A stretch of DNA of 64,000 nucleotides from Acetobacterium sp965140355 (GCA_965140355.1 OZ223195.1:248001-312000); one strand, 5' to 3'. Shown: positions 26,901 through 36,377, counted from the stretch's first letter. The notes: generated from the letters alone by a model not told the origin. A program made the numbers and translations.

Positions 26901-28132
26901 TCAAAAAATCTTGCAGCATAGTAATGAGCGATGGTTTCAACTTTCCCTTCATCTAATATAAATGCCGCTTTTAACAAATCCTCTCCATATCCTGTTGCAC
27001 AGGAGCGAACAATTTTTACCTTTTCTGGCAAATCCTTATATAACGCCTTTAATGCTTGTCTTGTTGTATTGATCGGGCTGCCATGATTATTTTGGTAAAA
27101 TGAGTAAAGAAGGGCCCCATCTTCACCAATTAACGCCAGCTTTGTTGTTGTTGATCCGGCATCAATCCCTAAATAACAATTTCCTTGATACTCACTTAGC
27201 TTATTTTTATGAATGCAGTGTTGCGAATGTCTCTGGCGAAACAGCTGGTATTCAGCGGCATGATTAAATAATGGTTGCAGTCGCTGGTCTTCAAAAGGGA
27301 TCTCGAACCCGCCGGAAAGCATATTAACTAAATCCGTAAATGATACTTCCGGTAAATCCGATGGACTGCTTGCTGCGCCAATTGCGGCAAATAGATGTGC
27401 GTTTGGGGGAGCAATTATGTGTGATTTTGTAAGTTGAAGGGACCTGACAAAAGCGATCTTCAGTTGGCTTAAAAAACAAAGCGGTCCTCCAAGGAAAGCA
27501 ATGTTTCCACGGATAGGCTTTCCACAGGCGAGACCACTAATGGTTTGATTGACAACTGCTTGAAAGATCGAAGCCGCTAAATCTGATTCTGTCACGCCTT
27601 CATTGATTAACGATTGAATATCAGATTTAGCAAAAACTCCACATCTTGCTGCAATTGGATAAATAGTCTGATACGTTTTGGCATATTCGTTAAGACCTGC
27701 TGCATCAGTCTTAAGAAGACTCGCCATCTGATCAATAAAAGAACCAGTTCCCCCAGCACAAACTCCGTTCATGCGCTGCTCGATCCCATTTGTGAAATAG
27801 ATGATTTTCGCATCCTCGCCACCAAGTTCAATAGCAACATCGGTATCCGATGCATACTGTTTGAGTGCTTTAGTGACCGCGATGACTTCCTGGACAAAAG
27901 GCAACCCAAGATATTTTCCCAGAGTCAACCCACCTGATCCAGTAATTGCAGCTGAAACTAATATGTTTCCCAACTGCGCTACTGCTTTTTTGATCATTTC
28001 TGTCAGGGTATTTTGAATGTCCGCAAAATGCCGTTTATAATCAGTGAAAATAATTTCATCCTTTTCATTGATCACCACTATTTTTACTGTCGTAGATCCA
28101 ACATCTATTCCAAGTCTTTTGTTTCTATACAT
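23909..28132 (-). CDS. Acyl-CoA dehydratase activase-type fusion protein (two ASKHA ATPase domains plus HgdB-like region)
   Basis: The 1407-residue protein contains two BadF/HgdC-type ASKHA ATPase domains, one starting RLGIDVGSTTVKIVV and one starting CYLGIDAGSTTTKLAL at ~320. Each has the GTGSF or SGCGSF cluster-binding segment that in HgdC holds a 4Fe-4S cluster at the dimer interface. A DUF2229 domain (~660-900) and a C-terminal region like HgdB, the cysteine-rich dehydratase subunit, follow. HgdC-type activators drive ATP-dependent low-potential electron transfer to 2-hydroxyacyl-CoA dehydratases. These giant fusions are common in clostridia, and their substrate is unknown. The ATG at 28132 is preferred over TTG at 28189; neither has a good ribosome site. 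Confidence 0.9.
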   Translation of the reverse strand: MYRNKRLGIDVGSTTVKIVVINEKDEIIFTDYKRHFADIQNTLTEMIKKAVAQLGNILVSAAITGSGGLTLGKYLGLPFVQEVIAVTKALKQYASDTDVAIELGGEDAKIIYFTNGIEQRMNGVCAGGTGSFIDQMASLLKTDAAGLNEYAKTYQTIYPIAARCGVFAKSDIQSLINEGVTESDLAASIFQAVVNQTISGLACGKPIRGNIAFLGGPLCFLSQLKIAFVRSLQLTKSHIIAPPNAHLFAAIGAASSPSDLPEVSFTDLVNMLSGGFEIPFEDQRLQPLFNHAAEYQLFRQRHSQHCIHKNKLSEYQGNCYLGIDAGSTTTKLALIGEDGALLYSFYQNNHGSPINTTRQALKALYKDLPEKVKIVRSCATGYGEDLLKAAFILDEGKVETIAHYYAARFFEPEVDAIFDIGGQDMKFIKIKNNTVDSVLLNEACSSGCGSFIETFAQSLNYKIESFSKLALTSKHPVDLGTRCTVFMNSKVKQFQKEGATVGDISAGLAYSVIKNALFKVIKLTNLEELGKKIVVQGGTFCNDAVLKSFETITGCEAIRPDIAGIMGAFGAALIARENDAGGESSILSRNQIDRLRIQTETSHCQGCTNECLLTISTFSGERKHITGNRCERGLGITTKRQQAPNLYEYKLKRYFSYPVLPSDQAKRGKVGIPRVLNIYENYPFWHTFFTMLEYQVILSPLSNHRIYELGIESIPSESECYPAKLAHGHMQWLINQGITYIFYPCIPYERKEFIDANDHYNCPMVTSYPENIGNNMEDLKNTQTIFEKPFLSFESKKILKNRLLELFSAEKKIPKEQVKAAVDAGWDELLNARTDLYKKGEETIAYLKATGGTGIVLSGRPYHIDPEINHCLPELINSYDVAVLTEDSISHLSQVDRPTLVLDQWMYHSRLYAAATYVSGQPNLELVQLNSFGCGLDAIATDQVNEILQKSDKLNTVIKIDEINNIAAARIRIRSLLAVIKQRKNMQEGQPKPDMAHNRVVFTKAMKANYTILAPQMSPIHFDFLEPVFRTCGYHFEFLSNVDQKVIDIGLKYVNNDACYPSIIVVGLVLDALFSGKYDLDKTAVMMQQTGGGCRASNYIGFIRRALTNAGLSQIPVISLNPIGLEKNPGFKLSPKLIWNGLQALIYGDILMRVLYKTRPYEEIPNSANDLYEKWRTICIASLQRRNPWMAYKANIQGIIRDFDKLALKKNIKKPQVGIVGEIFIKYLPAANNDLVDFLEAEGVEVVVPDILNFFTYCCYDYVFNARYLGKKKSAAMIGNVSIRGLERLRKPAIEALSKSSRFVPPADLDELIQYAEPIISVGNHTGEGWFLTAEMCELIQSGTNNIICVQPFACLPNHIAGKGVLKEMRKRYSEANIVAVDYDSGSSQVNQVNRIKLLLTNAFENI

Positions 28133-28621
28133 ACTTCTCGTTTTCAACCAAATTAGCTGCGATATAAACACTTCGTTCCATTTTTTCAACTTTCCATCGG
28201 CCGCAAGTACGGCTAGACGTGTTCTGGAGATGTGATTTTTTCAAGATCAACGGTTAAAATGGTACCTTTCTTTTCTTTTATTGTGCCTCGTTTTTTCATG
28301 GTCATCTAGATATTGCATTGCCATGTTAATGCCATTATCTAAAAACTTGCTGGCAATATCCATTCTACCAGTAATAGTTCGTTGTCCTGGTGATATGAGT
28401 ATTTCAATGGGACAGAGTGCAATTAATTAATATCAGATTAATCCTGACCATGTGTCAGTCGAAGCATATGTTCGACATAGGTATCGGAGTCCATTGGATC
28501 TTGTTTATTATGAGGGTTTCGACAATTTTGAGCCAGATAACCTGTTTATAAAGTTGCGACACAATATAAGAAGATTGCGTACCTTAACATAACAGAGATT
28601 TGGTTAGTTTTTCCTGGCAAA
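28133..28621. other. Gene-poor stretch with possible decayed ORF
   Basis: About 490 bases hold no convincing gene. On the minus strand a frame from ~28426 to a stop at 28247 reads like coding sequence (for example ISPGQRTITGRMDIASKFL and AMQYLDDHEK), but it has no start codon and is preceded by stops. It may be a gene remnant. I matched it to no family. Confidence 0.35.
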
Positions 28622-29392
28622 CTAATAACTTAAAACAGCTTTTGCCTCAGCTATTGCAATGCTTAAAAATTCATCTTCACTTTGAACATATTCAAATCCT
28701 GTGTTTCTCGTTTCAAAAGCTACGGCACCTTTATAATCAACTGACTTCAATTTGACTGAAAGTTTATTCCAATCAATGTTTCCCGAAAACGGAAGTGCAT
28801 GCATATCCGTTTTACTGTTGTTATCGTGCAGGTGTAAAGCCATAAGTTTAGTACCATATAAACTGAGTAAGTCCAAGTCTGGAGAATATAAATGATGATG
28901 TCCACTGTCAAAACAAAATCCAAGCCTATTTGATTGAATTTTACTAAATATAAATTCTAGATATTGAGGACTTTCCATATTTTCCAAAGCTATATTGATG
29001 TTCAAGCTTTCCGCCCTGTCTATAATTCGTTTTAGTCGCTCTATTCCAGTATTGGATACAGGTAAAGGAGTTTTTCCGTTTGTGGGATGCATAACTAAAG
29101 TTGGTATTTCATAAGTATCACAATCCTCTATACATGTGATAAGCTTTTTCGCATATTCATGTCCGATTGAATTATCTTCCCACAAAGTATTTGCCTCAAT
29201 GTAAGGTGCATGAGCATTTTCAACATATAACCCAGCTTCCATAGCATACCGTGGAAAGTCTTTGTAGTCGCTATCAAACTGATCTGTCCAAAGTAAAATT
29301 ACACCAGTAAATCCTGCAGATTTGATAGCATTCATTCTTTCTCGTGGAGAAAGATTATAACCAAACCAATCAACAATAGTATAGTTTCTCAA
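28622..29392 (-). CDS. Sugar phosphate isomerase/epimerase family protein (TIM barrel)
   Basis: The 256-residue protein matches the AP-endonuclease-2/xylose-isomerase-like TIM-barrel family. The metal ligands are visible: Glu in NIALENMES, Asp and His in GFCFDSGHHH, His in MALHLHDNN and Glu in VAFETRNTG. Members isomerise or epimerise sugars and inositols; the substrate cannot be read from sequence. Translation likely starts at TTG (29392), 8 bases after GGGAGG. It is solitary between the gene-poor stretch and the NERD genes. Confidence 0.85.
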   Translation of the reverse strand: MRNYTIVDWFGYNLSPRERMNAIKSAGFTGVILLWTDQFDSDYKDFPRYAMEAGLYVENAHAPYIEANTLWEDNSIGHEYAKKLITCIEDCDTYEIPTLVMHPTNGKTPLPVSNTGIERLKRIIDRAESLNINIALENMESPQYLEFIFSKIQSNRLGFCFDSGHHHLYSPDLDLLSLYGTKLMALHLHDNNSKTDMHALPFSGNIDWNKLSVKLKSVDYKGAVAFETRNTGFEYVQSEDEFLSIAIAEAKAVLSY

Positions 29393-29464
29393 TTAAACTA
29401 CCTCCCATAATAACATAAATAATCAACGAAGAGCGGCATTATGGCGAAATTTCATTTCCAATCT

Positions 29465-29959
29465 CTATTGGCTGTCAATCCTAGCCTTTGATTGCGAAAA
29501 TTTGATCACGTTTTTCGAATTCACATTCACCTTCAGCTCACTTCTTCCTGAAAAAGTTACGATCGGAATGATTTTTAATGCCTCAAAATCCGAAAAAACG
29601 TGCTCGATGGCTTTGACATGACCATAATTTTGCAGAATCGGATTCTTAAACTGGGTCTTTTTTCCATAGATATTCTGCGTCCAATAGTCATCTCTTTCAT
29701 TTCCGAAAATCCAGCCTTGGTAGTTTTTTGTTTCAATCACAAATACCCCAAATACGGAAAGAACGATATGATCAATTTGAGTCGTCCCATAATCGGTTTT
29801 AAGCAAAATATTATTGTAAATTACATACTGATCTTTTGGTAAAGTTGCCAGGATTTTTTCGACAGCCTTTTCCCCAAGATAACCCTTCAGCTTGACTTGA
29901 TGAATTAATAATGCAATTAAGCCGCCGATTAATAACAGCTCGAGTAATATAAAAAACAT
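29465..29959 (-). CDS. NERD domain protein with N-terminal membrane helix
   Basis: The 164-residue protein has one hydrophobic helix (~3-24) and a NERD (nuclease-related) domain with GYLGEKAVEKIL, TTQIDHIVLSVFGVFVIETKNY and GWIFGNERDDYW. The Asp and the Glu-x-Lys (ETK) would form a PD-(D/E)XK-like site. The end NVIKFSQSKARIDSQ departs from the family, which usually continues ~30-50 residues, so the C-terminus may be truncated. It follows the NERD-HRDC gene by 22 bases, with a GGGGAGGGG ribosome site. Confidence 0.85.
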   Translation of the reverse strand: MFFILLELLLIGGLIALLIHQVKLKGYLGEKAVEKILATLPKDQYVIYNNILLKTDYGTTQIDHIVLSVFGVFVIETKNYQGWIFGNERDDYWTQNIYGKKTQFKNPILQNYGHVKAIEHVFSDFEALKIIPIVTFSGRSELKVNVNSKNVIKFSQSKARIDSQ

Positions 29960-29981
29960 AACCCCTCCCCAAAGTTGCCGT

Positions 29982-31070
29982 TTAGGATAAACGCATCCCC
30001 GCGTTTAATAAATCGATAATTGCGACCCCGTATTTTTCAACCTTTACCGGACCAAAACCGGTTACTCCCAACAGTTCATCCGTAGTCTTTGGCATCTTGC
30101 TGAGTAAATCCTGCATTTGTTTGTCAGTGAACACACAATAAGCTTTGGTATTTTCCGCCCGGCTTTGTTTTAGCCGAAAGTCTTTGAGTTTGCTGACCAG
30201 TTCCTCGCTCTGGGGTAATGGTGGTGGTGCTGCTTCAACCACTGCTGGGACAGGCGCTGGCGGCTTTTCGACGATGATCGGTGGTGGCGGTGCTTGCTTG
30301 ACGGTAGTTTTGGTTTGACTGGTGATCAGTTCTTCGTATTTTTTAGTATAGTCAGTCGGAATCGGCGTGTGGAGGGATAAAAGACCTTCGGCTACTGATT
30401 GCATTCTTTTATCACTGCTTTTCATTTCCTTGCATTGTTTTTCGACATTTTTGACGTAAGCAATCAGCTGATCGGCCCGAATCACCTTGTCTTTGATTTC
30501 TTTTTTTGCATATTTGGCATTGAGTATCGTCTTAGGATTAGACAGTACAACGATACTTCTATTAAAATCGTCAAAGTACTTATTGTATATCGCTTTTGTT
30601 ACGCTATTATTGCGGTTGGATCGACCAATTTGTCTGAGGACATCCAAATGCCGCTGGTTTTGTGTAATCGGCGAATAGATCCCTTCCTTAACGGTGCGGC
30701 CGTTCCAGGGATAACTCCGGACGAAATTACCCTGATTATCAATCTCGATATTACCATAGAGGTTTTTGCATTCGATGAAAAAATTCACCTTCCGGGTGAC
30801 CACCACATAATCAATTTGGGCCGTCAGGTCTTCAAATTGAAGATGGAGATCATGGATAATATACATCGGCATGCCGGAATTTTTCAATTCAAAGGCAATG
30901 TTCTTTTCACCGATTTCGCCATAGCTGACCAGATTGATCTCCCGGGCGATATCGTCTTTGACTTTGCCAGTGGCTTTATCCTGGAGCTCTTTGAGGCGGG
31001 CGATGTGCTCGGCGGTGGTGGACTCTTCTTTTAGGAAGATGGGGGTGGATTGGGTGTTGAATAGGGACAT
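29982..31070 (-). CDS. NERD nuclease-like protein with C-terminal HRDC domain
   Basis: The 362-residue protein has an N-terminal NERD domain (~50-160, SYGEIGEKNIAFEL, TAQIDYVVVTRKVNFFIECK) with Asp and Glu-x-Lys residues. A proline-rich linker (~265-290) and a C-terminal HRDC domain (~300-362, LLGVTGFGPVKVEKYG) of the RecQ/RNase D type follow. Such proteins are expected to act on nucleic acids. It lies in a row with a helicase-PLD gene, a small unknown gene and a second NERD gene, suggesting one DNA-processing operon. Confidence 0.87.
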   Translation of the reverse strand: MSLFNTQSTPIFLKEESTTAEHIARLKELQDKATGKVKDDIAREINLVSYGEIGEKNIAFELKNSGMPMYIIHDLHLQFEDLTAQIDYVVVTRKVNFFIECKNLYGNIEIDNQGNFVRSYPWNGRTVKEGIYSPITQNQRHLDVLRQIGRSNRNNSVTKAIYNKYFDDFNRSIVVLSNPKTILNAKYAKKEIKDKVIRADQLIAYVKNVEKQCKEMKSSDKRMQSVAEGLLSLHTPIPTDYTKKYEELITSQTKTTVKQAPPPPIIVEKPPAPVPAVVEAAPPPLPQSEELVSKLKDFRLKQSRAENTKAYCVFTDKQMQDLLSKMPKTTDELLGVTGFGPVKVEKYGVAIIDLLNAGMRLS

Positions 31071-31122
31071 GGGCAGGACCTCCTTTAATAAGTGCTAAAT
31101 CTCTGATAACTTGTTGTTATGC

Positions 31123-31470
31123 TTACCACCATGGATAGATGGTAAATATTTCCTTTTCAAAATCGACCTCTTCCAAGACTTTCTTTAGTGCTTGCTGTGC
31201 CTCTTCGGAGAGATTTGTGTTGCGGATTAATTCCTGTACACCTTCTTTATCCACGATAATATACCGACAGCTATCAATTTCCCTAAACGCCCGGGCCTCC
31301 ATATCTCCCAAGGCATCCATTAATTCCTCTTCATTTTTAAGTGAATCTATGGTACGCATCTGGCAGCGGACATTAAAGGGGATTTCGTCTTCAGCCTCTT
31401 GATTAAAATAGGCACTGTTTTCATAAAACTTTTTCTTTTCAGTTGCTTCGAGAATAAGATCTAAACCCAT
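31123..31470 (-). CDS. Uncharacterised 115-residue protein
   Basis: It is an acidic, soluble protein beginning MGLDLILEATEKKKFYENSA, with no signal peptide or membrane helix. I do not recognise a family. It sits 17 bases after the helicase gene with a GAAAGGAG site and 52 bases before the NERD-HRDC gene, so it is probably part of the same operon and could be a small partner or regulator. Confidence 0.7.
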   Translation of the reverse strand: MGLDLILEATEKKKFYENSAYFNQEAEDEIPFNVRCQMRTIDSLKNEEELMDALGDMEARAFREIDSCRYIIVDKEGVQELIRNTNLSEEAQQALKKVLEEVDFEKEIFTIYPWW

Positions 31471-31487
31471 GATGGTCTCCTTTCTGC

Positions 31488-34458
31488 TTAATCATAATCC
31501 GGCACATCACAGAGATACTCGTAAATATCTTCTCTCACCGGGACATCCAGTTGATAATGAATCTCGACCGCCTTTTTATTAGCTTTTTCCATCACGATTT
31601 CGTGGGCTTCTCCGGTGGGAACCATTTTTCCGAGATAATAAAATTCTTTTGAGGTTTTATCATCCTTATTTTTTCTCACAAACAATTCCAGTTCGACCCC
31701 TAATTGAGGGGCCTTTAGGGCTACCTGGACGTCATTCGATTCAATGGTTCGGCCGGACTTAGAAATAGCGATCAGACTGGCGGGTGCGATAAAACGATCT
31801 TCATAATTGATCGAGGATTCAATCGCGTCGCTTTTATGATAATTAATAAAGACCGGATACGTCGCTGATTTTTCATCATATTTGTACCCGCCAATATTTA
31901 ATGATACCTCATTTTTTTCCCATTCTAACAAGCGGCAAACATCTTCATAGGAATATTTTTGATACAGGGATAATGCCGATCTTTGATAGTGTTTGCCGTA
32001 GTATTTGGTATTTCTAAATAAACCATATGCCACTAATTCGGTTAAACTGGCTTTAAACTGCTCATTTTTCAGTTGTTCTAAAAAAGCTGGCGCAGGGTTT
32101 TGAGCGTCCAGAAAAACGGCATGTTCAAAACTGTTTTTAGCCGCCCCGACTTGAAATTGATTAGTCAAGATATTGCTGACATTGATGATGGTTTTCTCTT
32201 TTACATCAATGCCATAATCCTCAGTCAGCGCAATTTTCATTTGCTCTAGGGGATTCGGGTTCCCCGCTATGATCGCTTGAAGCACTAATAATTCATGGGG
32301 TCTTTTCCCCACCGCCAATTTTTTCGAGATAAATAATAACATTTCTTCTTGGTTGCTATTAAATTCGAGCTGATAGTCGGGTTCGTATTTTTTTAGAAAT
32401 TCGTGATAGGAACCGATACTACCAGAAAATAAAACTTCTAAGTCCATTGATTCATGGGCTTCGAAATCCATTAGTTTAGGAATGCGACCTAAGCGGTATT
32501 TCAAGTTGGTATAGCTTTCGCGCAAGTATTTGACACTTCTAAAATTCACCTGGTCGATGGCTTCATAGATTTTGCTGCGGGAAATCTCATCAAAATTGAT
32601 GGTCGATGGACCGGGAATCACGCGGGTGCCTTCGACCGTGTAACGGCGGATCGTATCCTTATTAAAGCTGCGATCATCGGATAGGGCCATCGGGATCATA
32701 AAATTGTTTTTGTAATTGCCGATAAAATCAAGGATCACCACAAATTCTTTGTTTTCCACTTTTCGCAGCCCCCGGCCGAGTTGTTGGACAAAGATAATCG
32801 CCGATTGGGTGGGCCGTAGCATCACGATTTGATTGAGGGTGGGAACATCCAGGCCCTCATTAAATAAATCCACGCTAAAGATATAGTCCAGGGCATCGGC
32901 GCCGTCACTTTCCAAGCGTCGGATCATTTCCTCGCGCCGATCAGCACCGTCGCTACCGGAGAGGGCGACGGTTTTAAAACCTCGGTGATTAAACTGCTCC
33001 GATAAAACCGCAGCTTCATCATTTCGGGAGCAAAAGATCAAGCCCTTAACCTTGGGGCCATCATGACCATAGCGGCGGATCTGCTCGATAACGTTTTTGG
33101 TCCGCTCTTTCGAAGTCAGATAATTAAAATCGGCGCTGTCGTCAATCAATTCGCCATTGATACTGATTTCCGTAATCCCAAAATAATGGAAGGGACACAG
33201 CATCTCTTCGGCCATAGCTTCTTGCAAGCGGATCTCATAGGCAATGTTATAATCAAAATCAGCACAGATATTATGTTCATCGGTTCTTTCCGGGGTTGCG
33301 GTCATGCCCAGTAAAAATTGCGGTTCGAAATAATTTAAAATCTTTTGATAGCTTTGGGCTCCGATCCGATGACTTTCATCGATGATAATATAATCAAATT
33401 CCCCGCGCCGAAAAGAATAGAGGTATTGATCCTTGGAGATGGTTTGAACCGTGGAAAATAAATAGGGACAATCAACTTGATGATAGCTCCCCGATAATTT
33501 ACCGCATTTTATTTGCGTCCCCAGCACCCATTCAAAACTCTCAATTGCTTGGTTTAATAGCTGCTCGCGATGAGCCAAAAAGAGCAACCGCTGGGGTCTG
33601 ACCTTTTTAACATCAAAGGCAGCTAAGTAGGTTTTCCCAGTGCCCGTGGCCGAGATGAGCAGGGCCTTGTGCTCGTCGACATTACGGATCTGCTCGATTC
33701 CTGCCAGCGCTTTTACTTGCATTTTGTTGGGCATCACCTGATCGAGTGACAGAGCTGGGTTAACTGGGGCTATGGTCTGATAATCAACTTGAAAGGTCGA
33801 GGGGTGGTCCGCCACCTTCAACCGATCGGCTGGTTTTTCGGGCCTGGGAACGCTTTGTTTAATGAGATTTTGCAAATAGATTTCTTCATACTGATTTATC
33901 CATTGGCCATCAACTCGGACCCGCCGATTGAAAGAAGCTGTCAAATTCACTCAAAGTTTCATGGATCAAGGAGCCCTTTTCCATCGAGGTGACTTTTAGG
34001 TTCCATTCCTTATTTGACGATAAGGCGTTTTGGGTCATGTTGCTACTGCCAACAATCAGGCTATAGACATCACTTTTCCGAAAAATATAACCCTTGGTAT
34101 GATGGTTCCCGGTGGTGACGATCCGCAATTCAATGTTAGAAAAAGCCAACAGCCGCCGCAACGCTTTTGGTTGGGTAAATTCCAGATAACGTGAGGCAAT
34201 GATCCGCCCCGGAATATTTTTCTTTTCCAATTCGATCAGGGTGTTTAACAGCGAGACCACCCCACTTTCGGTAATAAACGCCACCGAGAAAAAGAATTCA
34301 TCGCATTGACCAAGCTCATTAATTAAGCTGGTTAAGACTTTTTGCCCTTTACTGGCATCATTAATCAGCAGCCGGGGCCGATATTGTTCGAGGGAGATAC
34401 TGTTTTTGTCAATTAACCCGGAATAAATACCGGCTTGAACTGCTTTATTTGATTCCAT
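31488..34458 (-). CDS. PLD-DEAD/DEAH helicase-DUF3427 protein, split by one frameshift
   Basis: Two overlapping frames make one ~990-residue gene. 34458-33910 encodes a phospholipase-D-like domain (SVAFITESG; one HxK-like site in HHTKGYIFRKSDVYSLIVGSS). 33950-31488 encodes a superfamily 2 helicase (Walker A ISATGTGKTYLAAF, DEAH box IIDESHR, motif VI QQLGRGLRK) and a C-terminal DUF3427 domain. The frames join if one G is removed from the GGG run near 33919, giving FQSAVRVDGQW. Proteins with this order are known as single polypeptides in defence and repair islands. The first frame has a good AGGAG site, 22 bases after the Nudix gene. The indel is a mutation or a sequence error. Confidence 0.85.
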
Positions 34459-34480
34459 TTTGACTCCTCTTCAGGTCATT

Positions 34481-34880
34481 CTAAGGACGCATTAATTTCT
34501 CCATAATCGGGATATCCGCTGGCGCCCAATCCAGTTCGTTCAGGCGTACGGCCGGTAGCCAACAATGATGATGGTGTTCTAAGCGCTCAAAGGCTTTGTT
34601 TTCGACCGGGACGATATAGCTATGCATTTCAATTGAAAAATCAGGATATTGATGGGTAACTGTCAAGAAAAAATCTTCTGGTTTCCACCGTCACGTCCAG
34701 GGTCATTTCCTCTTTGAGCTCTCGGGCCAGGGCGGCCTCAACGCTCTCCCCGGCTTCGATCTTGCCACCGGGAAACTCGTATTTATAGGAAAGGTAGGGA
34801 TAGTTGGATTCGGGGCGCTGCATACATAGGATTTCGTTTTTATAAATGATAATTGCTGCTGCTACTTGGTAGTGTTTCAT
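34481..34880 (-). CDS. Nudix hydrolase (MutT-like), split by one frameshift
   Basis: Starting at ATG 34880 (AGGAG 7 bases before), the frame reads MKHYQVAAAIIIYKNEIL and contains the Nudix box EFPGGKIEAGESVEAALARE plus the following LKEEM. It then runs into a stop after RRFFLDSYPSIS. The natural continuation TVTHQYPDFSIEMHSY lies in the next frame down to 34481; removing one T from the TTTTTT run near 34669 restores ~133 residues. Members cleanse oxidised nucleotides such as 8-oxo-dGTP. It is upstream of the PLD-helicase gene and probably co-transcribed. Confidence 0.82.
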
Positions 34881-35068
34881 GGGATGCTCCTTTGTGTAAA
34901 CTTGTTTCATCTTATTATATACGTTCTCTCTGTTCACATTCAACCAATTCTCACGCACAACCCGAGTGTAAAAGGACCTCGCAATCGACAAGTCTGTAGC
35001 TCATTTGACAGTTCACGAAGATGATGGTTTTTATGAGTTGATAGATTAATGATAGTCACCGGTTCTAG

Positions 35069-36316
35069 TCATTTTCGTGCTTTTCGTGCAATTTTTTTTC
35101 TTTCAGGATCGTGCAAATTTAAAACAAAATGATATATCATCATAGTTTGTTTGAAACTTCCAGGTAGGTTATGCCTAGATTTAATGATATAAGGTTGTAT
35201 AGTATGTTTTTTAATCTCTACAATTTGAAACTCTTCTTGTGATTTTTTTAAGCTAACTAACTTTTTCTCGATAAAGGTTACTGCCTCTTCGATACTTTTA
35301 TTTTTATTAATCGAGATTGTCACACCAAATTCGAAGTTATTATTTAGGTACCCTATCAATTGCTGATATTGATCTTCGAATTTCTCCAAAATTTTATTTT
35401 CGATAATACACCAGTCTTTTCTTTTATTTGATGTATTCTGATAAATATATATGTCGGTTTCACCTAATTTTTTTATAGCTCGTCCAATCGGCATTTCTCT
35501 CGAACACTGCAGTTCAAAAGCTACAGTAAAAAGCCTCAATAATCCATTGTAAATGTCATTGCTAATTTCATTTTCATCTCTATTTTCAATTTCAACAATC
35601 CTCTGTTCTAGTGAAGCAAGACAAAACGAAATTTCATTTATTATTTGATTTTCTGAAATTTGTTTATGCATTACAATGCTTTTTGATTCTTTTGTAATCT
35701 TATCTTTTTCTTCAATATAAAGCTCTCTAAGATCATTTGGCATTATAATCAAATAGTCATCTAAATCTACATCTGAAAAAAACAATTCAAAACATGGTCT
35801 ATCATTCAAATATGTTGCAACTAAAAACTCGACTGCTTCAGGGAGAAAATAATGATCATAAAAACAAAATGTATAATAATATTCAAAATTAGTCACTGCT
35901 TCTAAAATAATATTATCTCCTGTCTCATCTAAATATTCTTGTTCGTTTTTTATTTTGTCTAATGATAATATGTCCAATTTGTATTGCAATAAATCTTTTT
36001 TATTATCACAAAGATCTTCCCACCATTCTAAAACTGAGTAAAGGAGATATTCATATTTTGGCTTTATAAAAGGTCTCATAATGCTTGAGTTGATTAATTC
36101 CAATAGTTCATCAAAAAGCAACCGAGCTTCTTTGCTTTCGTGTCTTACATATGCTCTTGGCAAGAAAAATTCCATAAAAGTCTCTATTTCTTCAGTCTCA
36201 TCAAGTAGTGTTATTAATACATCCAACATAATTTTTATATTGTTATTTACAAATGATGTAACTAACAAATCTGTTTCTTTTGATTTGTTATAATCAAATA
36301 GTTGTAATTTTATCAC
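35069..36316 (-). CDS. Uncharacterised protein with C-terminal PD-(D/E)XK-like nuclease motif
   Basis: The 415-residue AT-rich gene is intact, in contrast to its neighbours. The first ~270 residues are helical and acidic. Residues ~280-330 hold GRAIKKLGETDIYIYQN followed by DWCIIENKI, an Asp then Glu-x-Lys pattern typical of the restriction-endonuclease fold. Then comes YLNNNFEFGVTISIN. GTG at 36316 is chosen, 6 bases after GGAG; an in-frame TTG at 36328 overlaps that site. It is the third gene of a caspase/nuclease set. I know of no characterised member; a nuclease role is inference from the motif. Confidence 0.7.
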   Translation of the reverse strand: MIKLQLFDYNKSKETDLLVTSFVNNNIKIMLDVLITLLDETEEIETFMEFFLPRAYVRHESKEARLLFDELLELINSSIMRPFIKPKYEYLLYSVLEWWEDLCDNKKDLLQYKLDILSLDKIKNEQEYLDETGDNIILEAVTNFEYYYTFCFYDHYFLPEAVEFLVATYLNDRPCFELFFSDVDLDDYLIIMPNDLRELYIEEKDKITKESKSIVMHKQISENQIINEISFCLASLEQRIVEIENRDENEISNDIYNGLLRLFTVAFELQCSREMPIGRAIKKLGETDIYIYQNTSNKRKDWCIIENKILEKFEDQYQQLIGYLNNNFEFGVTISINKNKSIEEAVTFIEKKLVSLKKSQEEFQIVEIKKHTIQPYIIKSRHNLPGSFKQTMMIYHFVLNLHDPERKKIARKARK

Positions 36317-36377
36317 AATAATCTCCAATAAACTTAATTAATTTATTCACTAAAGAATCTTTTCAAAGCAGTCTAAA

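Noticed and set aside
23909..28132. Benzoyl-CoA reductase subunit
   Set aside because: The BadF-type ATPase domains are shared by that enzyme, but the two-ATPase plus DUF2229 plus HgdB-like fusion is the activase-related family, and no benzoyl-CoA genes are nearby.
28300..28560. Insertion-sequence remnant
   Set aside because: No terminal inverted repeats, target duplication or recognisable transposase motif could be found.
29465..31070. The two NERD genes as products of a single split gene
   Set aside because: Each has its own NERD domain, start, ribosome site and different termini; one has a membrane helix and the other HRDC.
33900..33960. Programmed frameshift joining PLD and helicase
   Set aside because: No slippery heptamer or downstream structure is evident, and many neighbouring genes have similar homopolymer indels, so mutation or sequence error is simpler.
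34996..35049. Plus-strand text reading VAHLTVHEDDGFYELID before a stop, like a gene end
   Set aside because: The frame closes immediately upstream at 34969, no start exists, and the region is next to known indels; too short to support.
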